From NCBI GenBank assembly GCA_023159155.1, contig JAJNNX010000001.1, positions 1 through 64,000 of the forward strand: 64,000 nucleotides of DNA, given 5' to 3'. This DNA is from Ustulina deusta (lineage: Eukaryota; Ascomycota; Sordariomycetes; Xylariales; Xylariaceae). Positions 60,156 to 64,000 of the stretch are shown one piece after another; positions within the stretch are counted from its first letter, which is position 1, and each line of letters starts with the position of its first letter. The notes beneath the pieces were generated by a model. It ran no database searches. It was not told the DNA's origin and worked only from the letters and a program-made list of their open reading frames with translations. The translations under genes and the position numbers were made by a program.

Positions 60156-62591
60156 CGACGGGGGCAGAGCAAACTCATAGACATGCGCCCGTTCATCCCG
60201 GATAGCTATGTAGGCATGGAAGAGGGCGCACGAACAAGACCATCTAACTCGATAGGAGCGGAAAAAACCGGGAATGCGGCCACGAGGGTGCAGATGAGAT
60301 CTACGACGTCGCCCATCTTCAGAAAGGGAGCGAGTATTGTTGTGTAAAGCGAGAAACTATACCTCAAAGTGCCCACTCTGAGAGACTGAGGTGGTTCAAG
60401 GGATTTATGACAATGGGAAGGCTTAAAGAAAGCCTTGCGAATGGGTGTTTTATAGGCCTTGCTGCCCTTCTAGAAGGGCTAGAAGGCTTTCATGACCTTT
60501 CGCTCTTCTACTTGCGTGGCCGAATTCCGGGGCGCTCCACACTCACTCTACACAACCAGCTCTGGCCCAACAAGAGCTTGTCGTTACTGGGGCTGACGAC
60601 CTGAACAACTGCGGACATGGGACGGAGGCCACTGCACAGCACCAAGATCAAGGTCACCGACTTGCCTTCGTAGTAGTGATTTAGGAACTTGCGAAGAACA
60701 TGCCTAACATGGTATTTTGGCTGTAAGCTCTGATGGATCTCTGGTCTCGCGGGGATTACCATTGGTGGATATATAGGTACACACTGGCTACAAGGGGAGT
60801 ACAGTGTCGAAAACAACGCGCCTGGTCCCACACAGTGTCCGCACAGGATCTTGCGTATACTTACACTGAATACCTGCTTACTTACATACTGCCTTAGGTA
60901 CTAGTATACTTTTTGACCTCGAAGCCTTACTAAGTAGCGTTAGCTACCAGACTGCCTCCTTGTAGTACATTTATAGTACGGTGTAGCTGCAGCTTGATAG
61001 GATACTGTCCAGTACAGGTATATGTGCTCATTATAACGACCAGGTTACCAGCTTCACTATTAGACTGATGCTCCGCGATCCGAGCCTTGCCCGTGCCTCT
61101 AGGGCTTCGGGGCTGGCGGCCGAGGGCTTACCAAACTCCCGGATCTCAATGAAACCGAGTGTCCACACCGGATTTGATGACACGGAATCTTCTGTACCCG
61201 TAGCTTACCGAGACAGCTAACAATAGCCGCCCAAGCATGATCAGTCTACAACAACACTGAAGACGAGCCCGTCGCTCCTTTTGCCCAGGGGGGGTAGTCC
61301 ACATCCGGCTGGAATGCCCATATCCATACTCCACTATCTATGCGTACATACTGTACTAAGAGATGCGTTATATTGCAGCAGTCGGCCAGATCAATACCAG
61401 ATATACTTCTGACTGCGGCTACGGTGCAGACTAGTATGCATGTAGGGTGTACACTACACACTACTCCGGGTTTGTCATCCAAGTTCGCCATTCCCATGGC
61501 AAGGATAGGTATTCTTTGTCCTTTTCAGCTGCCCACTAGCCGACATACACTAGTAGCGTGAGGGCTCTGTTTCCTGATATGTATGTAGAGGCGTGCCGAC
61601 AATCGACCAGTTCGCATGAGTGATCTACCCAGCTAACCCGACATCCCAATCAGTCGCGCCGAATGGCCGATTTCGTTCGAATGCTGCAGGTCTGATGGCA
61701 TCAAGCCCGCATTGGCGACGCACACAGTATGTATGGGCACTATATCATGCATAGTACTTACAGGTAGTCCGACGCTTCTGTCTGGACTGATTCCTACATG
61801 AGATGTTTTTGCCTCGTCCCGACTGTTTTGCGTAATTTAATTTCCGGCCTCCATATATACGTACCGTGCTGTCCGGGGTCCTTCGCCCGCGATACCTACA
61901 CTCCACTCCTTACATACTGGCTATGGCGCACAGATCTAGTGTGCCCGGATTGACAGAGTCTGGGGAGTAGATCATAGCGTGGGTTGCTGATTTAGTGCGT
62001 TTTCTTGGCATCAGCAGCTCTGAGCTGCATCTCGCCTGCTTATTCCAGGTTCTGCCCAGGCGAGCCGCCAACCCAGTTACGCATATAGCTTCACTATACA
62101 CGTAACGGGACCGCGTTTCTCATTGCCAACCCGCCCTCCACCGGGGCACGGCTGCAATGAAGGCAAATGCTTGTCTGCTGGGGGTGGGTTTACTGTTGCA
62201 AGGGATAATTCCAGTCCCTACCTGGTCATCCACGACAACATGATGCATAACATGTGGCACGGCGCGCCTCATGTAAGAGAGATAGATCACCACGGTCTGC
62301 AACTAGGGTTTAGTGTAGCATACACTAGAGACCGGAGCTAGGATTTCCTTACCACTAGACTGTATGGCAAGACATGTGAGTGACATGGCGCAGTAGCTTC
62401 GACTTGCCGCCAACAGATGCTGTCATCGCTGCAGCGGTGGGTTGCACCAACAGCAATAAACCGTCCCGGACAGCCCCCCAAGCGCCCGCTACTGAGCATT
62501 CAAAAACCGGCGCGATCCCAGCATCGTCGCCGTCTCGTTTTGTCTTTCGACAACCTCCTGGCCAAGGTATTCCTCATCGTGGTTCTCTATC
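60156..62591. other. Gene-free stretch before the P450
   Basis: About 2.4 kb. No frame shows a recognisable protein. The last 200 bp (62,390-62,591) have higher GC and are probably promoter and leader of the P450 gene. Confidence 0.45.
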
Positions 62592-63964
62592 ATGGCCCTC
62601 CCGCTTGTATATGTTGCCGTGTTGTCGGCAACGGCCGGCGTCGTCTCCCATCTGAGTTACTTTATACGTGGCGAACACATGCTCACGGCTTACAAACTCG
62701 TGATAGCTGCTATCGTTTGCCCACCTGCCACCGTCGCACTCCTCACAACTTTGGCCGGATTGTCGTTCTCCCATGCCGTTCAGCTTACATCTATCAGCTA
62801 CGGCGCATACATGACGGCGCTCTTCACATCTATACTAGTGTATAGAGCGTTCTTCCACCCGTTGCACCATTTCCCCGGTCCTAAACTGGCGCGGTTGTCG
62901 CAGTTTTATCATTTCTTTCACATCAGGGCCAAGGTCGACAACTACAGACACCTGGATCGCCTACACGCGCAGTATGGTGAATATGTTCGGGTTGGCCCCA
63001 ATCTGCTGTCCATCTCCGACCCAGACATGATAGAGGTCATCTTTCACCCACAGAGCAATTTCAACAAGGCCGAGTGTGGGTGCCCCGTTGTTGTATTCCT
63101 CTACGATGCGACCTTGGAGATGAGGCATTGCTAATTTTACGTCCACCTAGGGTACGATATTGCCAACCCGCTGCTCAACCTGGTGCAGTTGCGCGACAGG
63201 GCTGAGCATGATAGACGGCGGCGTCATGGCTGGGACTTGGCCTTCACCACGAAGGCGCTTCGCTCGTATGACTCGCGCGTTATCAAGTACGCCGATCAGT
63301 TCATCGCCCAGATGCAGAGGAGAGCAGGGCAAGCCGTTAACATTACCGAATGGCTCGAATGGTACGCTTTTGATGTCATGGGTAAGACTTTTGCCGTAGC
63401 CAGACCACGTGAGAAATATGTGGTAGATAAACTGACGGGCAACAGGCGATCTTGCTTTCGGGCGTTCTTTTAAAGCTCTGGAAAAGGGACAGTCTCATAT
63501 CTATATCGACACGATGCACCAGACGAGCGCGTTACCGCTCGGCTGCCTCGGCACTCTACCCTGGGTAATCCAGACCATGACGGCGCTGGTGCCTCCTAGA
63601 TTGAACCCTTTTATGACACTAGTGCGCTATAGCGATGAGTGTATGGAAGAACGCAAACAAAGGAAACCTACGGAGCCCGATATCATGACCCCGATTCTGG
63701 CAGCCGGGCCTTTCTACGAGGATCCCAAGGCAGATGCGCTCCTCCTCGTTGGCGACGCAAGGCTCATCATCATAGCGGGAAGCGACACGTCGGCATCCGC
63801 ATTAATTCACTCCTTTTACGAACTGGGAAGAGACACAAACGTTGTACGGAAGATACGCGAAGAACTTGAACAGCACGGGATGCGAAATGGCGATAGCCTT
63901 TCCATCACACAGCTACAGTACTTGGAATATTTGAACGCCTTCATCAACGAGACACTAAGAATGC
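62592..63964 (+). CDS. Cytochrome P450 monooxygenase, 3' end outside the window
   Basis: Exons 62,592-63,075, 63,151-63,381 and 63,446-63,964 are joined in frame. A further intron starts at 63,965 (GTGAGT) and runs to the window edge. The visible 411 residues have a long hydrophobic N terminus with several membrane segments. They continue with the proline hinge FFHPLHHFPGPKLARLSQFYHF, the helix B region (YGEYVRVGPNLLSISDPDMIEVIF), NITEWLEWYAFDVMGDLAFGRSF, the helix I oxygen-binding motif AGSDTSASAL, and the helix K ExxR motif in NETLR. The heme-binding Cys loop must lie beyond 64,000. This is an ER-bound microsomal type similar to P450s of fungal secondary metabolism. The several N-terminal membrane segments are more than the usual single anchor. 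The substrate is unknown. Confidence 0.9.
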
Positions 63965-64000
63965 GTGAGTGACCCTGGATAGACCCTCTTTCTTCAAGAC

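Noticed and set aside
1..64000. CRISPR array, rRNA operon or bacterial features
   Set aside because: No regularly spaced direct repeats, no rRNA sequence, and gene structure is clearly eukaryotic.

Overview
The window looks like nuclear DNA of a filamentous ascomycete (Pezizomycotina, probably Sordariomycetes). Genes have short introns of about 50-180 nt with GT..AG ends and CTAAC/CTGAC-like branch sites. The gene set is fungal (STE50, TAF14, EDC3, FEX-type fluoride exporter, Zn2Cys6 regulators, DAL5-type and sugar MFS transporters, P450). The first ~13.8 kb is an extremely AT-rich block of the kind left by repeat-induced point mutation (RIP). I cannot name the species.

Positions 1-13,835 form the AT-rich block. 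It holds two copies of one Ty3/gypsy-like LTR retrotransposon in opposite orientation. Copy A (minus strand, 1-6,927, running off the left edge) has an LTR at 6,749-6,927, a mutated gag zinc knuckle at 5,173-5,214 and a mutated reverse transcriptase with YLDD turned into YLNN at 3,816-3,827. Copy B (plus strand, 6,928-9,817) carries the 3' part of the same element and its 3' LTR (9,639-9,817). A seems to have inserted into B. Both copies keep a hydrophobic reading frame between pol and the 3' LTR. At the edge of the block sits a 445-bp MITE with long inverted repeats and a 9-bp target duplication (13,836-14,280), which has the form of a non-autonomous Mutator-like element.

From 14,290 on the DNA is gene-rich and of balanced composition. 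In order: STE50 (+), TAF14 (+), a large ARO80-like Zn2Cys6 regulator (+), a broken 139-codon gene (-), a sugar transporter (-) divergent from a very short Zn2Cys6 regulator (+), a tartrate/D-malate dehydrogenase family enzyme (-), a small broken gene and a multiply broken fungal transcription-factor gene (+), a 3-kb gene-poor stretch, EDC3 (-), PIF1 helicase (-), DNA ligase IV (+) convergent with uracil phosphoribosyltransferase (-), a fluoride exporter (+), a small secreted GPI-type protein (+), a gene-poor stretch, a DAL5-type transporter (+), and the first part of a cytochrome P450 (+) cut by the right edge.

Housekeeping genes for signalling, transcription, mRNA decay, DNA maintenance and pyrimidine salvage make up the conserved core. 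The segments 24.9-26.4 kb and 31.5-38 kb are decayed: they hold several reading frames broken by single nonsense changes. The right end, from 54 kb on, looks like accessory territory. All exon coordinates were derived by eye from splice signals and reading-frame continuity, so individual splice sites may be off by one alternative site.
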